A stretch of DNA of 64,000 nt from Heligmosomoides polygyrus polygyrus (lineage: Eukaryota; Nematoda; Chromadorea; Rhabditida; Heligmosomidae): contig OX377205.1 of the NCBI GenBank assembly GCA_947396885.1, positions 22,555,407 to 22,619,406 on the forward strand, written 5' to 3'. The position numbers were made by a program, and so were the translations under genes. Below the pieces are notes generated by a model. The model saw nothing but the letters and a program-made list of their open reading frames with translations. It was not told where the DNA came from and ran no database searches. This document shows, piece after piece, positions 42,387 through 53,380 of the stretch. Within the stretch, counting starts at the first letter, position 1; every line of letters starts with the position of its first letter.

Positions 42387-42736
42387 TTAGGTTGTCTCAT
42401 AAGTCCCGCCGTTTTTTCAACGATTCATTGCGGATTTCGCCGGCGGTCTGTTGAATAGCGCTATACAGCTTTCGAAAGAGAATAATTTGCTCTATCAGAT
42501 CATGTATGGCATTTCTTTATTCACTTCGAACTTTTTCAATGTTTAGAGCATTAAAGTGAAAAGTGAAAAAGTGGCCATCTGCGCAGTCGCTTCTCTCCGC
42601 TTAGGTTTGGAACTCTTGCTCAGTTTTTCATAGTATTTTCATAGCATTTGGAAGACAATGTTCTGTACTAAAAGGATACCTGTTGGTCCTATTTGCTTAA
42701 TTGTCCGTTATTGATTTTTAGGTCATCAAATTGGGA
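42387..42736 (+). mobile_element. mariner-like repeat fragment
   Basis: TTAGGTTGTCTCATAAGTCC follows TA and looks like a mariner-type terminal repeat, but no matching right end is seen. The part at 42510-42600 (minus) is the empty-site relative of the sequence around 1386 and 1795. Confidence 0.5.
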
Positions 42737-43105
42737 CGTCCGACTTTTCCATCCAAATTTTTTCCGAAACTTTTCCTCTGTGATTGGACTTTTTGCTTGG
42801 TGTTATATGTCGTTCGGAAGAACATATCTTGCATAATAAGAATCTGTGTCGCGTTTATTGGTTCTACTGATTTCTGTCGAATATCCAGAAAATTCCAAAA
42901 TAAGAAAAATCATTTTCACGAACAACTCCTTCTTGCTCACTTGTTGATATTCGACAGCAATCAGCATGAGCCAATAAACGCGACACAAACTCTTATTGAG
43001 CAAGGCATTCTCTTCCAAACGACGTATAACAACAAGCAAAAAATTCCAACCACACAGCAGGATATGTCGGTAAAAATAAATCTTCTCCTTCGGAAACTTT
43101 AGCTG
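42737..43105. repeat. Large imperfect palindrome, ~175-bp arms
   Basis: The left arm (GGACTTTTTGCTTGGTGTTA ... GTGTCGCGTTTATTGG ... CTGTCGAATATC) and the right arm are inverted copies. The loop is short and centred near 42930. It behaves like a foldback MITE inserted in the Tc4/Tc5-like unit. Confidence 0.75.
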
Positions 43106-43300
43106 GACGATTTCTGAGCACGACAAGGGCGTTCCAGGCGTCAGCATACACTGAAGCGCTACAATTTTTGCCATTTTTGACCTACCCAGAGGTCCGCAAG
43201 AAATTTAGAAAGTACTACAGTGCTTTCAATACAACGCCCTACAACCCCATATATGTTGCTTTGAGAATCTTCACGACCACCTCGTTGACCTTCCTCGTAA

Positions 43301-44071
43301 AGTAAACAGTTCAGTAAACAAGCGATCTCTCAGCTCTGAAACTTTGAAGACGTCAAAGGATGAAAATAGTGCTTGAAACTGCAAAGAAATGTATGAGCGC
43401 TACTTTAAAAGGGACCTATCTTGATCTAACGGTACTTTCCCACATCTCCATCCGCCACCGAAGACACGCTAAGAAATAGGTACGGACGAGTTCTAGAGGG
43501 TTCCAAAAGATGGTTGCGAAATTGTTAAACTACTCAGAGCACTGAGGAAGAGGAGGAAAACGCGGAATGTAGGCCCACCAAAGTCGCTGCTACTCGCTGA
43601 AGAGCAGTAATTCCATGTCCGAGAACGATGTGCATGGTCGTAAACTCGCGCAAAAACTCGAAGCTGCTTATTTTTGTGTCCGTTCACCGAGAAATCTCCC
43701 TCCTCCTCCCCTTGATTATATCTCAAAAATCTGAAAAATATCTGAAATCTGTCTGAAAATATCTTTGTGAAAAATCGACACTGGAACTTGTCATGAAGTC
43801 TGGCAAACCGCTATTAGGCCTCTTTCACCTCCAGCGCAATCACCGATTCCTGAACGGGGGGTAGATAATCTCGGCCGATATGGATTGGCCTATTGGTGCT
43901 ACTTGCTTGTTGTGAAGGCTGTTTACCGGTCACCATATGGTGCCCACCTTCTACGGTTAACACTCCGGGAATATTGGGTTATCACGTTTGTAAAACCCCG
44001 TGCAGCCAATTATTTTGCGCGGACGGACAAACAAGAGGACACACAGACGGTTTAGCACTTTCCTACAAAAG
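43301..44071. other. No feature recognised
   Basis: Intronic to the proposed RING gene. No open frame with a domain and no repeat ends were found. Confidence 0.4.
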
Positions 44072-44364
44072 AGGATAAAGGATAGAGGACGGCGTTACTC
44101 AATCCTTTTTGGGCTGCGCCACGCATTCTACTTCTACGGGATGTCGTGGAAGCGAGTTGAATCCGTATTTGGCCATACAATGACTTGCGGTGGCCAGCTG
44201 ATGAACAAATCAGCGCTTTATCCTTCCCAGACAAGTCTAGTACCAATTTACCGACCTCGGAGGGATGGAGGGCTTGGTTGGCCTGGGCGGGAAATCCGAA
44301 CCAGGAACCTGGTATCGGGTGCACGCAACAGCAGGCGCCTCCTCCGACTGCGCTACATGCGCCC
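44072..44364 (-). mobile_element. tRNA-derived SINE, family A
   Basis: Full-length minus copy with the tail GGATAAAGGATAGAGG at the left. CCTACAAAAGA on the left and CCCACGAAAGG on the right are a decayed target duplication. Confidence 0.88.
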
Positions 44365-44711
44365 ACGAAAGGGGATATCCCCTGAAATCCGTTTTAATCA
44401 GCAATTAGCCCGTGTACCGTCCTAATAGCGGTTTCGATTGAACACCAAATAGTGGCTTTTTGATCATCGCCGAGACTCGATGAGATAGGAGAGCAATCAG
44501 ATTCTACACGGAAGTGATGCAAAAAATCAATAACGTGGCCAGATAAGATAAACCGATAAGTCTTTAAAGCTAAAGAAGCACAGAAGCAGCAAGCTAGGTA
44601 GGGTAGGGGTCGTCTATTGGAAAACAATTCCCGATGTAATTGGAAAAGCAGGATCATTAAGTAGTCAATAATCGGTGGAGCGGGAAATTCAGTAAATAGC
44701 ACTGCACTCAC

Positions 44712-44736
44712 CGTCCGAAGAGACCTGAGATGACAT
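44712..44736 (-). CDS. Possible first coding exon of the RING gene
   Basis: An ATG at 44736 gives MSSQVSSD plus one base before a strong donor G|GTGAGT. The single leftover base and the two bases at the start of the exon at 40734 form GAG, so the reading frame is kept across the roughly 4-kb intron. It lies beside a GC-richer patch (44740-44880) that could be the 5' leader. Short exons like this are easily misjudged. Confidence 0.4.
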
Positions 44737-45008
44737 CGTATCAGCAGTGTACGTCGTCTAGTGGCGGCAGTCTGGTGGGTCTGAAGCGGTACGACGGAAA
44801 GAAGTCGTCACGCCCCCGGAAGACGCCACATGGGGCGCTGCCGGCCGAAATGGCTTCGTAGACAAACAATGGGGGCCACTATCTAGGTGAACAAGTGCAT
44901 GTGTCGACTGATAGCTCCATCCAGCAATAAGGAATTAACTTCGAAATCACTGATTTCGATGGAGTTCAGGGAGCGTGAATGTAGAAGCTGCATCTCCTTG
45001 CTTGCATA

Positions 45009-45145
45009 TTCAGAAGACGTCTTCCAGACGTGGCATAAGCAGCATCCGATTCAGAAGACGTGTCCCAGATGCCTCGCAACGGGCGTCCATGTTCAGAAGA
45101 CGTATTCTAGACTTTATTTAGCTAGCATGCGGATTCAGAAGACAT
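45009..45145 (+). repeat. Degenerate minisatellite, 41-42-bp unit
   Basis: TTCAGAAGACGT-type blocks start at 45009, 45050, 45092 and 45134, with spacing 41, 42 and 42. The sequence between blocks is diverged. Confidence 0.75.
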
Positions 45146-45265
45146 GTTACGGGCGAAGTCACAATCCATGCTTTCCTTTCCTTCTTCCTGTTTTCCACGA
45201 AGTTGTTCCTCAGTATTCGGCCTGGTTCAATAAATTGTCATTGTTGTAGTTGTAATTGTGTTGTT

Positions 45266-45588
45266 GGAATGCGTATTTGGCTATAAAATGACTTGCGATG
45301 GCCAGCTGATGAACAAATCAGCGTTTCATACTTCCCAGATGAGTCTAATACCACTTCACCGACATTGGAGAGATGGAAGGCTCGGTTAGCCTGGGGAGAA
45401 ATCCGAACCAGGAACCTGGTATCGGGTGAGACAACCGGCACTTCCTCCGACTACGCTACACGGGCCCGTATGGACCAAATAGTCATTCAAATGATCTGGA
45501 AGACGTCGCCTGAAAGTAGAACGCCTCGCGCAAGCCGAACGGCCTTGAATAACGCGTCCTCCACCCTTGTTAACCTTTATCATGCTCT
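45266..45588. mobile_element. SINE family A with 5' inversion
   Basis: 45266-45470 is the complement of the 5' two thirds of the SINE, with the tRNA-like head at the junction. 45471-45588 is the 3' third in plus orientation. About 20 bp of the middle occur in both parts. Together they account for one whole element, as after twin-primed insertion. Confidence 0.8.
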
Positions 45589-46404
45589 CCTATCTACTGT
45601 TTTTAACGCTTGATTTTGAAGGCACTCTCGTGTCGTGTTTTGAATGATCAAATAAATAAAATCAAAGGTGGAAATCCTAGCGACCACTGCCGCCGTAAAA
45701 TGAAGGCGTTGTCTTCGCTTAGGCCTTATTCCAAATGCAGCTAACCTACGTTGTGCCACAAATGTTGCAGACGTCGATCGACTGATAGGGGACCACTCAC
45801 TTTTGCGCCACTCGAGTGACTCACAATAATCAGTTGCTCACTCAGCTAAGCTGACGTATTTCCGTCGTGTATCAAAACGGTTGGTCATCTCCGAAGTGTG
45901 AATTTCCGTAGTTCGTTGGTTCAATTCGAACTCAATTACATAGCTTACCAAGTGAAGGTGGGTGGAAAAAAGGAACAACTATCAACACCTCATTTTCTGC
46001 TAACAGCTGCACTCAAAATCTTCATACAACTTCAGCTCGGGCACGTGCGATTTTTTTTTCGAAAAAAAGGAGTACGAAAGGCGGATCGAAAAGGCTCCAG
46101 AATGATGAAAATCATAATATGAGACACGAAACCGAAGCGGTGCAGAGTTTTCCTCAAATACGCCTGCAAAGTGGTTTTAGTAGCTACTTACCACTTTAGC
46201 CTTGCTTAGATCAGTAATAAGTAGCCTTTTTATCCAGGATAGCATAATGCCATCATCTCAGTTTTTCTCCTAACATCCTCTCCTTGAGGAAATATTTCTC
46301 ATTTAATCTTTGCTTGAATTATAAAGTATGAAGTATCAAACTCAAATAGGGAGCCACACATTTCTTCCCCTTTAGTAATGGAAGAAATCGAAGTCTTGTT
46401 GCGG

Positions 46405-46668
46405 GCGTGAAGCGGATTCGGTGGAGGAGCCGGTTGTCGCATGCACTCAATGCCTGGTTTCTTGGTTGGAGTTTCCCTCTCTTCCGGGGTCGTTGAATTG
46501 GTACCGGATTCGTTTGGGAAGGATAAAACACTGACTTGTCCATCGACCACAAGTCACTGTTTAGGCCTGATACGCATCCAAATTGCCTCAACATCTCCTA
46601 GAAGTAGAATGCGTGGCGCATCCGAGACCGAGAAGAGATGGACTAACGCCGTCCTTTATCCTTTATCG
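46405..46668 (+). mobile_element. tRNA-derived SINE, family A (diverged)
   Basis: Plus copy from a degraded head (GAAGCGGATTCGGTGGAGG) to CTAACGCCGTCCTTTATCC. Confidence 0.8.
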
Positions 46669-46773
46669 TTTCTTAGAGCCACGAAAAAGTTGAATTGTTC
46701 TGACGAATTTAACAAACATATAATTTGAGCCATGTACTCGTCCGACCCATATCTTGCGGACTAGGTGAACGTT

Positions 46774-48068
46774 CGCAGGGGGGACCTCCGCCCGTACATC
46801 GGTGGAGGCCGAGGTCCCCTCTACGGCCCGAGCTGTGGCATATTCGATCCGCGGCTCGCGACCAGTGGGCTCAAGCTGCCACGCGGTTATTCCTACCCGA
46901 GAGGCCCTTAGCGGATCTTGATTGCCGCGTGATCTTTGATGCGACCTTGTAATCCCACATGATAGCGTCTCTTCGTATGTTGACTTCCTCCGGAGGAATC
47001 CCCGTTGGTCGAAGCGTCCCCCGACCCCCGGCGATCCCTCCAATTGCGACGCTGATTTGACCATTGACTTGACCCAGATAACCTGGCAAACCACCTTACG
47101 AGTTTGGATAATAAACCTTTGAATTATGAGTTTATATTAGCTAAAGGGGCGCGTGTAGCGCAGTCGGAGAAGGCGTGACTGTCGCGTGCACCCGATACCA
47201 GGTTCCTGGTTCGGATTTCCCGCCCAGGCCAACCAAGCCTTCCATCCCTCCGGGGTCGGTGAATTGGTACCAGACTTGTCTGGGAAGGATAAAGCGCTGA
47301 CTTGTTCATCGGCTGGCCACCGCAAGTCATTGTATGGCCAAATACGCATTCATATCGCCTCCACGACATCCCGTAGAAGTAGAATGCGCTGGCGCATCCC
47401 AGAAGGGATTGAGTAACGCCATCCTTTATCCTTTTTTATCCTTTATTAGCTAAAGAATGATGACCGACATAACATAACAAATTATGGAGGCGACCTATCC
47501 TACGAGTTACGGGCCAGGCTTCACCCAAACCTACTGAGGGGATCAGGACCGCGACCCGCGGGGCTTGCTTGACCCAGGTCCCGTGGCCTGCGCCAAGTCG
47601 GGACCGACGAGGCCAGGCAGGGGCCCCGCGTTACCTGTGGAGACGACGACGGCGACGTCGGCGACGAATCCTTGGCTCCTTGACGACGACTGGCGGCTAG
47701 CGACGAGGATGACGGTTGACGATCGTAGCGACCAGGGAGGTGGATCTCGATGATGACCAAGCCAGGATCCGACCGACGAGTAGTGCTTGCCCTCCGAGGC
47801 GACGGGCGACGACGACGACGACGCCTGGCCGCTCAGCGGGAGCGGCCGGGGACGACCACCGCTCAGCGGGAGCGGTGGTGGCAGGACTGGCGACCAAGCC
47901 GGCCAAGGACGACAGAGGCACGCACCCTCTGCGTCTCTGCCGGCTTCTAGAAGCTTCCGCGGTGGCGACGGTTCGATCGACGCGTTTGACCAGGTTTGAC
48001 CAGGTCGATCGACCGGCCCGGCCCAGCGACGGCGACCTGTGAGGACTTGTCGGACGCGAGTCACGACA
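46774..48068 (-). repeat. Left (3') LTR, carrying a SINE
   Basis: Starts CGCAGGGGGGACCTCCG and ends GAGTCACGACA on plus. Without the SINE and its duplicated target it is 986 bp, against 977 for the partner, and the 9-bp difference is one indel near 47900. It contains two copies of the hairpin CCGCTCAGCGGGAGCGG, 30 bp apart. Confidence 0.92.
47147..47444 (+). mobile_element. tRNA-derived SINE, family A, with empty site in partner LTR
   Basis: A reference-quality copy. The A box TAGCGCAGTCGG is at 47156-47167 and the B box GGTTCGGATTTCC at 47208-47220; the 3' end has TTTATCC repeats. ATTAGCTAAAG flanks it at 47136-47146 and 47445-47455. The other LTR has ATTAGCTAAAG once, near 51129, with no SINE. 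It is therefore younger than the LTR element. Confidence 0.97.
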
Positions 48069-48464
48069 CTGGGGGGGGGGGGGGCAAGAAGGATCCACAG
48101 ATAGTCACGGCCCTGAAGCTTACCTAGAAAATTTACAGACATGTCAACACCGCAGCCTAGGACGACCAGAATTAGATGGTGGCGGCGTGGCGGGCTATGC
48201 CACGTTGCGTGCGCCACGGCGGGTGTGACAGATGCAGCCTGGGGGTGGGTAAGCATGACGAGAGGGCTTGGGACGGTTAACGACCTACGAGTTAAAGTAA
48301 AAATGATGTGGATGCAACAGAAAAAGACAACAATAACAGTAAACATAACAACAACTAAACATAAGTGATGCGACATAAGTGATGGCTAAGTGGTTGAGGT
48401 GATAAGGGAGTATCAGTTGATGAGGTTGATGGTGGCGACGGAATATTTACATATGTACATGTTG

Positions 48465-48625
48465 GACAGCGACCATGATGTTCGGGCTGACGACGACGAT
48501 GTATGGCGACCATGACACGATGACAGGATACGACCGCGACCATGACGAGATGTGACAGCGACCATGATACAATGTGACAGCGACCATGATGTGACGACAG
48601 CGACCGAACGACACGATAGTGACCT
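48465..48625. repeat. Short tandem-like repeats of GACAGCGACCATGATG
   Basis: About six variants of GACAGCGACCATGA in irregular 18-30-bp spacing, within the non-coding 3' part of the LTR element. Confidence 0.75.
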
Positions 48626-48907
48626 TAAAAAACTCCGTTGGGTACTGGGGAACATCTTTTATGAAATTTGGGTGTATTATTGAAAAGGGAGAAAATTATA
48701 TAGTATGTTCGATAGTAAAAATTTGATGAATTTGGGAAACGGGAAAGGTAAAAAATATTGAGGATGAGAAAATAAAATATAAAAGGTAAAAATAATGTAT
48801 GTATAAAAGTAAAATTTGTGAAAAATTGTGAAAGTAAAAATTTATTGTTGCGGGTGAAAAATTAATTTAAAATGAGAAAAGAATATTTAGAAACATTTCT
48901 CACCTCA

Positions 48908-49276
48908 TTATTCATCGGGGTTGCACCGATTCCTTTCCCACGACTCTCGGATGCGCACCCAACGCATATATGCTGCGTTGCGACGAGCGCGACGCAGCCG
49001 CTTCTCCCAGCGTGTGACGCTGACATCCCGAATGACCGTGGGCCCCACGGGGCAAAAGGCCGGGTGGTGAGTGGCCTGGTTGCAGTACCTACATGGGGGA
49101 GTGTCGCGTGGACAGTCGTTATCGAGGTGGTCTCCTGTGCAGAGAAAGCACCGTCCATTCAGTGAATGGACTTGAAACCTCTTCTCGAGCGACCGACAGT
49201 TGTAACACGCCGCGGAGTAATGATTTTCTCCGCAAAAGGCACAAGAGATGTACCACGGGATCCCTGATCCCGGCAC
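48908..49276 (-). pseudogene. Gag C-terminal part: three zinc knuckles
   Basis: This frame encodes CAFCGENHYSAAC, CFLCTGDHLDNDC and CRYCNQATHHPAFC, three Cys/His zinc knuckles spaced as in BEL/Pao Gag. A basic tail (WEKRLRRARR) and a stop follow. Zinc knuckles bind the element RNA during packaging into particles. It is one frame away from the upstream gag ORF, with the shift near 49270-49300, so the protein is either made by frameshifting or broken. Confidence 0.85.
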
Positions 49277-49944
49277 ATGACCGAAGGGGACGACCCGTGG
49301 CGGCTGGCAGGCATGGCGACATTGAAATGATAATACGGCTGTTGCTGCGCCTGCGACGACTGTGAGCCATTTGGTGGCTGTTGACCTATTGGCGGCATGG
49401 CAGGCATGGCGACAGTGAATGGGTAGTATGGCTGTTGCGGCGCCTGCGACGACTGTGAGCCGCTTGGTGGCTCTTGACCCGTAGGCGGCGCGGTGGTGAC
49501 AGACGACTCAGATGCCTCTGTGGCAGTATTAGATGGCTGCGTCATCGGCGGAGTTTGCGACGAGCGGCACTCCTCCATCAGCGACTGTACCTCTTCGAGG
49601 CTGTATTGCAAAGTGATGAGTAGCGACTCTGTTTGCACCACCGCGTCGTCGACGCGCGTTTCTTGCATGTATGTGTCGTAGGCGGCCTGGTCAGCACGCT
49701 GGTCGGACGACGACCTGACTAAGTCTAGAAGCGCCTTGCGACGATCCCCGCTATTGTTTAGGGCTGACTTGATATCTGCAATTGTCGTTTGGAGCTGTTT
49801 AGATCGCGCGTCGAGTGCCTGGTATTGACCGCGGTCGTTTGCCTCGACAGTTGATAGAAGAGAGGGATTGATGTTACCTTTGAGTGCTTCCAAGGCCGTG
49901 AGCGCCTTAGTAAGGTTAGCCTTGCACGACGAAACCGTAGGCAT
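49159..49944 (-). CDS. Gag N-terminal part of the LTR element
   Basis: From ATG at 49944, 261 codons. Residues 1-125 are helical and charged (ALTALEALKGNINPSLLS, LDLVRSSSDQRADQAAYD, LEEVQSLMEE), likely a coiled coil. Residues 130-220 are Ser/Pro/Gln-rich with a duplicated block (GSQSSQAPQQPYYPF and GSQSSQAQQQPYYHF). The last part runs in the wrong frame over the zinc-knuckle region. Gag would form the particle shell in the cytoplasm. The frame is otherwise clean, which fits a young element. Confidence 0.8.
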   Translation of the reverse strand: MPTVSSCKANLTKALTALEALKGNINPSLLSTVEANDRGQYQALDARSKQLQTTIADIKSALNNSGDRRKALLDLVRSSSDQRADQAAYDTYMQETRVDDAVVQTESLLITLQYSLEEVQSLMEECRSSQTPPMTQPSNTATEASESSVTTAPPTGQEPPSGSQSSQAPQQPYYPFTVAMPAMPPIGQQPPNGSQSSQAQQQPYYHFNVAMPASRHGSSPSVMCRDQGSRGTSLVPFAEKIITPRRVTTVGRSRRGFKSIH

Positions 49945-50766
49945 GGTCGTTGTTCGACTTTGAAAAGATTATTGGCGGAAGGCGGTACTGCCGTGACCCG
50001 AGTCTAAGATAAGATGACCTAAGCGTGTGCTGACTGAAAGGAGGGCTCGGGCCCTGAGCCTCCTTCATACAAGCACGGTCAATATAGCGACACACGGCCA
50101 TACGTGAGAGCTATTGTGACAGAAATGTGGGTATGCAAGTGAATGATGTTACTGCGACACGCGTAGACCTATGCGAAACAGGGTGTGTAGGCGAGACACG
50201 AAACTGTTGAACAGCGTGTGCTCTACGAGCAATGCATGACGACTAAGGCCTTGGACCAAGTGAAGTTGCGGGCGGAACCTAAGACGACAACAGTAAATAC
50301 TGCCAATGGGTTAACTTGCCAGACAGTACGTAGCCCTGTAGACCTGCCTTAGGGGAGCTGCTACGCACTGTTGAACCTGGGGTCTCCTACTGGGTCCCGT
50401 TTGCATGCTTCTTTGCGACGGCGACAAGTCCAAGAGGGGTTTCCTAGTCGGTTAGTCCGACTATCTGCTCCTTCTATGCGCGCGCCGTGGCACTTGTGGT
50501 TCGACGTATAACGGCTGTCTCTGTGCTGGCTCGTGCCACTCGAGGTGCACAGGTAAGAACCACGGCCACTAGAAGGAGGAGGGCATTACCCCAGTTATAG
50601 CGCATGCAGGTGCCGTCAGCGGCACCTGCACTAGTCCAGTTTGTGCGACCCCTACACCGGACGCGGCGACAAGGCTTAATGCCTGCGAGCCAACGCAAAC
50701 GTCCGATCACTAGGGCCCAGTGTGGTTCCCCCACACTGAACCTCGGACTGATGCACCATGTCGTGC

Positions 50767-51743
50767 CGCAGGGGGGACCTCCGCCCGTACATCGGTGGAG
50801 GCCGAGGTCCCCTCTACGGCCCGAGCTGTGGCATATTCGATCCGCGGCTCGCGACCAGTGGGCTCAAGCTGCCACGCGGTTATTCCTACCCGAGAGGCCC
50901 TTAGCGGATCTTGATTGCCGCGTGCCCTTTGATGCGACCTTGTAATCCCACATGATAGCGTCTCTTCGTATGTTGACTTCCTCCGGAGGAATCCCCGTTG
51001 GTCGAAGCGTCCCCCGACCCCCGGCGATCCCTCCAATTGCGACGCTGATTTGACCATTGACTTGGCCCAGATAACCTGGCAAACCACCTTACGAGTTTGG
51101 ATAATAAACCTTTGAATTATGAGTTTATATTAGCTAAAGAATGATGACCGACATAACATAACAAATTATGGAGGCGACCTATCCTACGAGTTACGGGCCA
51201 GGCTGCACCCAAACCTACTGAGGGGATCAGGACCGCGACCCGCGGGGCTTGCTTGACCCAGGTCCCGTGGCCTGCGCCAAGTCGGGACCGACGAGGCCAG
51301 GCAGGGGCCCCGCGTTACCTGTGGAAACGACGACGGCGACGTCGGCGACGAATCCTTGGCTCCTTGACGACGACTGGCGGCTAGCGACGAGGATGACGGT
51401 TGACGATCGTAGCGACCAGGGAGGTGGATCTCGATGATGACCAAGCCAGGATCCGACCGACGAGTAGTGCTTGCCCTCCGAGGCGACGGGCGACGACGAC
51501 GACGACGCCTGGCCGCTCAGCGGGAGCGGCCGGGGACGACCACCGCTCAGCGGGAGCGGTGGTGGCAGGACTGGCGACCAAGGACGACAGAGGCACGCAC
51601 CCTCTGCGTCTCTGCCGGCTTCTAGAAGCTTCCGCGGTGGCGACGTGTCGATCGACGCGTTTGACCAGGTTTGACCAGGTCGATCGACCGGCCCGGCCCA
51701 GCGACGGCGACCTGTGAGGACTTGTCGGACGCGAGTCACGACA
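50767..51743 (-). repeat. Right (5') LTR
   Basis: 977 bp, nearly identical to the left LTR. In minus orientation it begins TGTCGTGACTCGCG. It preserves the SINE-free site. A 277-codon frame through the left LTR and a 178-codon frame here are GC-driven and not called. Confidence 0.92.
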
Positions 51744-51889
51744 CCTTCCCATGTTAGCCACATGAACGACTAGCACCAAAAAACTCCCTGACTCATAGCT
51801 AGCACTATGACTATGCCCTCCCCTGGACAAAGTCTGGGCGAAATCGGTGATTCTAACTCTACCGTGCTCACCTACTCTACTCACTGTTT

Positions 51890-53380
51890 TCCCAGGACGT
51901 CATGGACATGGCAGTTTTCTGCCTGAAGGAGCTACATCTACTACCAAAATTGCACTCTATAAAATTTCAAGTGTTAATTACTGGGGACGACCTAAATGTC
52001 ACCCTACAAGATTTTTAAGACTACAAGATTTCTGAAGCGCTCTTCGAATCGATGACGGAATGGCAACCGAAGGACGGACTTGCCTCGAAAAGAAATTTCT
52101 CCCTTCTGCAGGAAACAACATCAGAAAGTGAAATCGTACCCTATAAAACCTTAAGCCCGTTTGACACACAGTGATAAAACTATGATTTTCTGAAACGATT
52201 TTCTATATGATCAGACGTGTCGATTTAGCGTCATTTGCCGAAAAAACATCGACCCAAATCACAATGGAAGATGTTACTTTTAGAACCTGCTTTTTAAAGC
52301 ATAGAAACCACATTTATCGAAGCTTTGTGAATTTTCCAGAAGCTCCAAAAATCTCCGAGTTAAGCTGTTTACGTGCGGCTGCTGCGTTCTTTGACATGAT
52401 CGATCGCATCTGAAGGATGGACGGACTCCTAGCGGAAAAACTTTTCTGCCTTCTGAAGGAAAGAACGACACAGTGCGGAACTGTGCCATATAAAATTTTA
52501 AGTCGTGCTTATTACACGCAAAAAGCTAAGCTTCTCCGCTGCGATGACGATATGATTAGGATGGATCATATACGAAATTCTCGTTCTTCAAAAAATTCTT
52601 TTTCTTAATTTTTAGCCAAAGCAGACAACCCGTACGGATAAAATTATGCCACAGAAACTTCCAAGTCTTGGTCAACGCACAGTTAAAAAATCATCGTTTT
52701 CTGCATCAACAGGTTAAATCGACCTCTGGTTGACTTTGCACCAACGTCATAGGATCATAAAATTGAACGTTCAGGTTCATGACTCTGCAAGTTTTTCGAA
52801 TTTTAAAAATTGCGCTAACATTTCAAAAACTAGAAAAAAGCGCTTTCCCACAATGTAAAACCAATTTCTTAAAAAAAGTTCCTCATGCACGGCGGTCGGT
52901 TCAATTTTTGAGCGAAGAAAATTGAAGCGACTTAACAAAAATGCTCATAACCGGCAAGTTTTTCGAAGTTTCAATCCTGCTAGCTTATCACTAACTAGAA
53001 GAAAAGCGCTTTCTCGCTATATAGGCACCGACTTTCAAAAAAGGATCTTCATGCGCGACGGGAGCGGTTCAATTTCTGGTCGATTTCGCGAAATTACGTG
53101 CCGAAAATCGAACCCCCCACCGCGCATGAAGACCGCTTTGTTGGGAATCGTTTCTTATATGGTTAGAAAGCATATTTGCTCTGTTTTTGGATGAGCGAGC
53201 AAAACTTTTGACCTTCGGAAAATAAGCCGAATTATGATCAATTTGGCGAAGTCGTGAACTGAACCTCGGATCGACCCCTCACCGGCGTCACTGGAGTGAT
53301 TTCACAAAAATATTCATAACTCGATCAATTTTTCGAAGTTCAAAAATCCCGTTATCTTTTCAAAAAGTATATGCAATGCG
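51890..53380. repeat. Degenerate long-period repeats
   Basis: Blocks recur at intervals of 170-370 bp. CTTCTGAAGGA with ATAAAATTTTAAG (52040-52160, 52405-52510) forms one series. CATAACCGGCAAGTTTTTCG with AAAAGCGCTTTC (52770, 52937, 53308) forms another. Divergence is high and no coding exon is recognised. Confidence 0.5.

Larger units (their letters stand above)
42337..43297. mobile_element. Tc4/Tc5-like non-autonomous element with inserted hairpin DNA
   Basis: The right 200 bp match the right end of the foldback at 34069 (GACCTACCCAGAGGTCCGCA, ACAACGCCCTACAACC, TTGACCTTCCTCG). The left end matches for about 50 bp, then a mariner-like end begins at 42387. TAA flanks at 42334-42336 and 43298-43300; the rebuilt target is CTAAA. 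No transposase sequence is visible. Confidence 0.75.
46774..51743 (-). mobile_element. LTR retrotransposon with a BEL/Pao-like gag and no pol
   Basis: Two direct repeats of nearly 1 kb enclose about 2.7 kb. The only coding content is gag on the minus strand, so the 5' LTR is the right one. Protease, reverse transcriptase and integrase are absent; the 840 bp between gag and the left LTR is AT-rich or repetitive. The element would need another element's enzymes. The LTRs differ at only a few bases and one 9-bp stretch apart from the SINE, so the insertion is young. I find no clear target duplication, primer-binding site or polypurine tract. Confidence 0.85.

Noticed and set aside
47543..48376. 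A 277-codon minus-strand frame in the left LTR
   Set aside because: It spans the LTR and flanking DNA, overlaps several other open frames on both strands, and is explained by very high GC content. The partner LTR does not keep it at the same length.
49493..49681. Plus-strand frames opposite gag
   Set aside because: They are shadows of the gag ORF on the minus strand.
46760..51750. A target-site duplication or polypurine tract for the LTR element
   Set aside because: The bases outside the two LTRs do not match, and the G run at 48071-48084 is on the wrong strand for a polypurine tract of a minus-oriented element.
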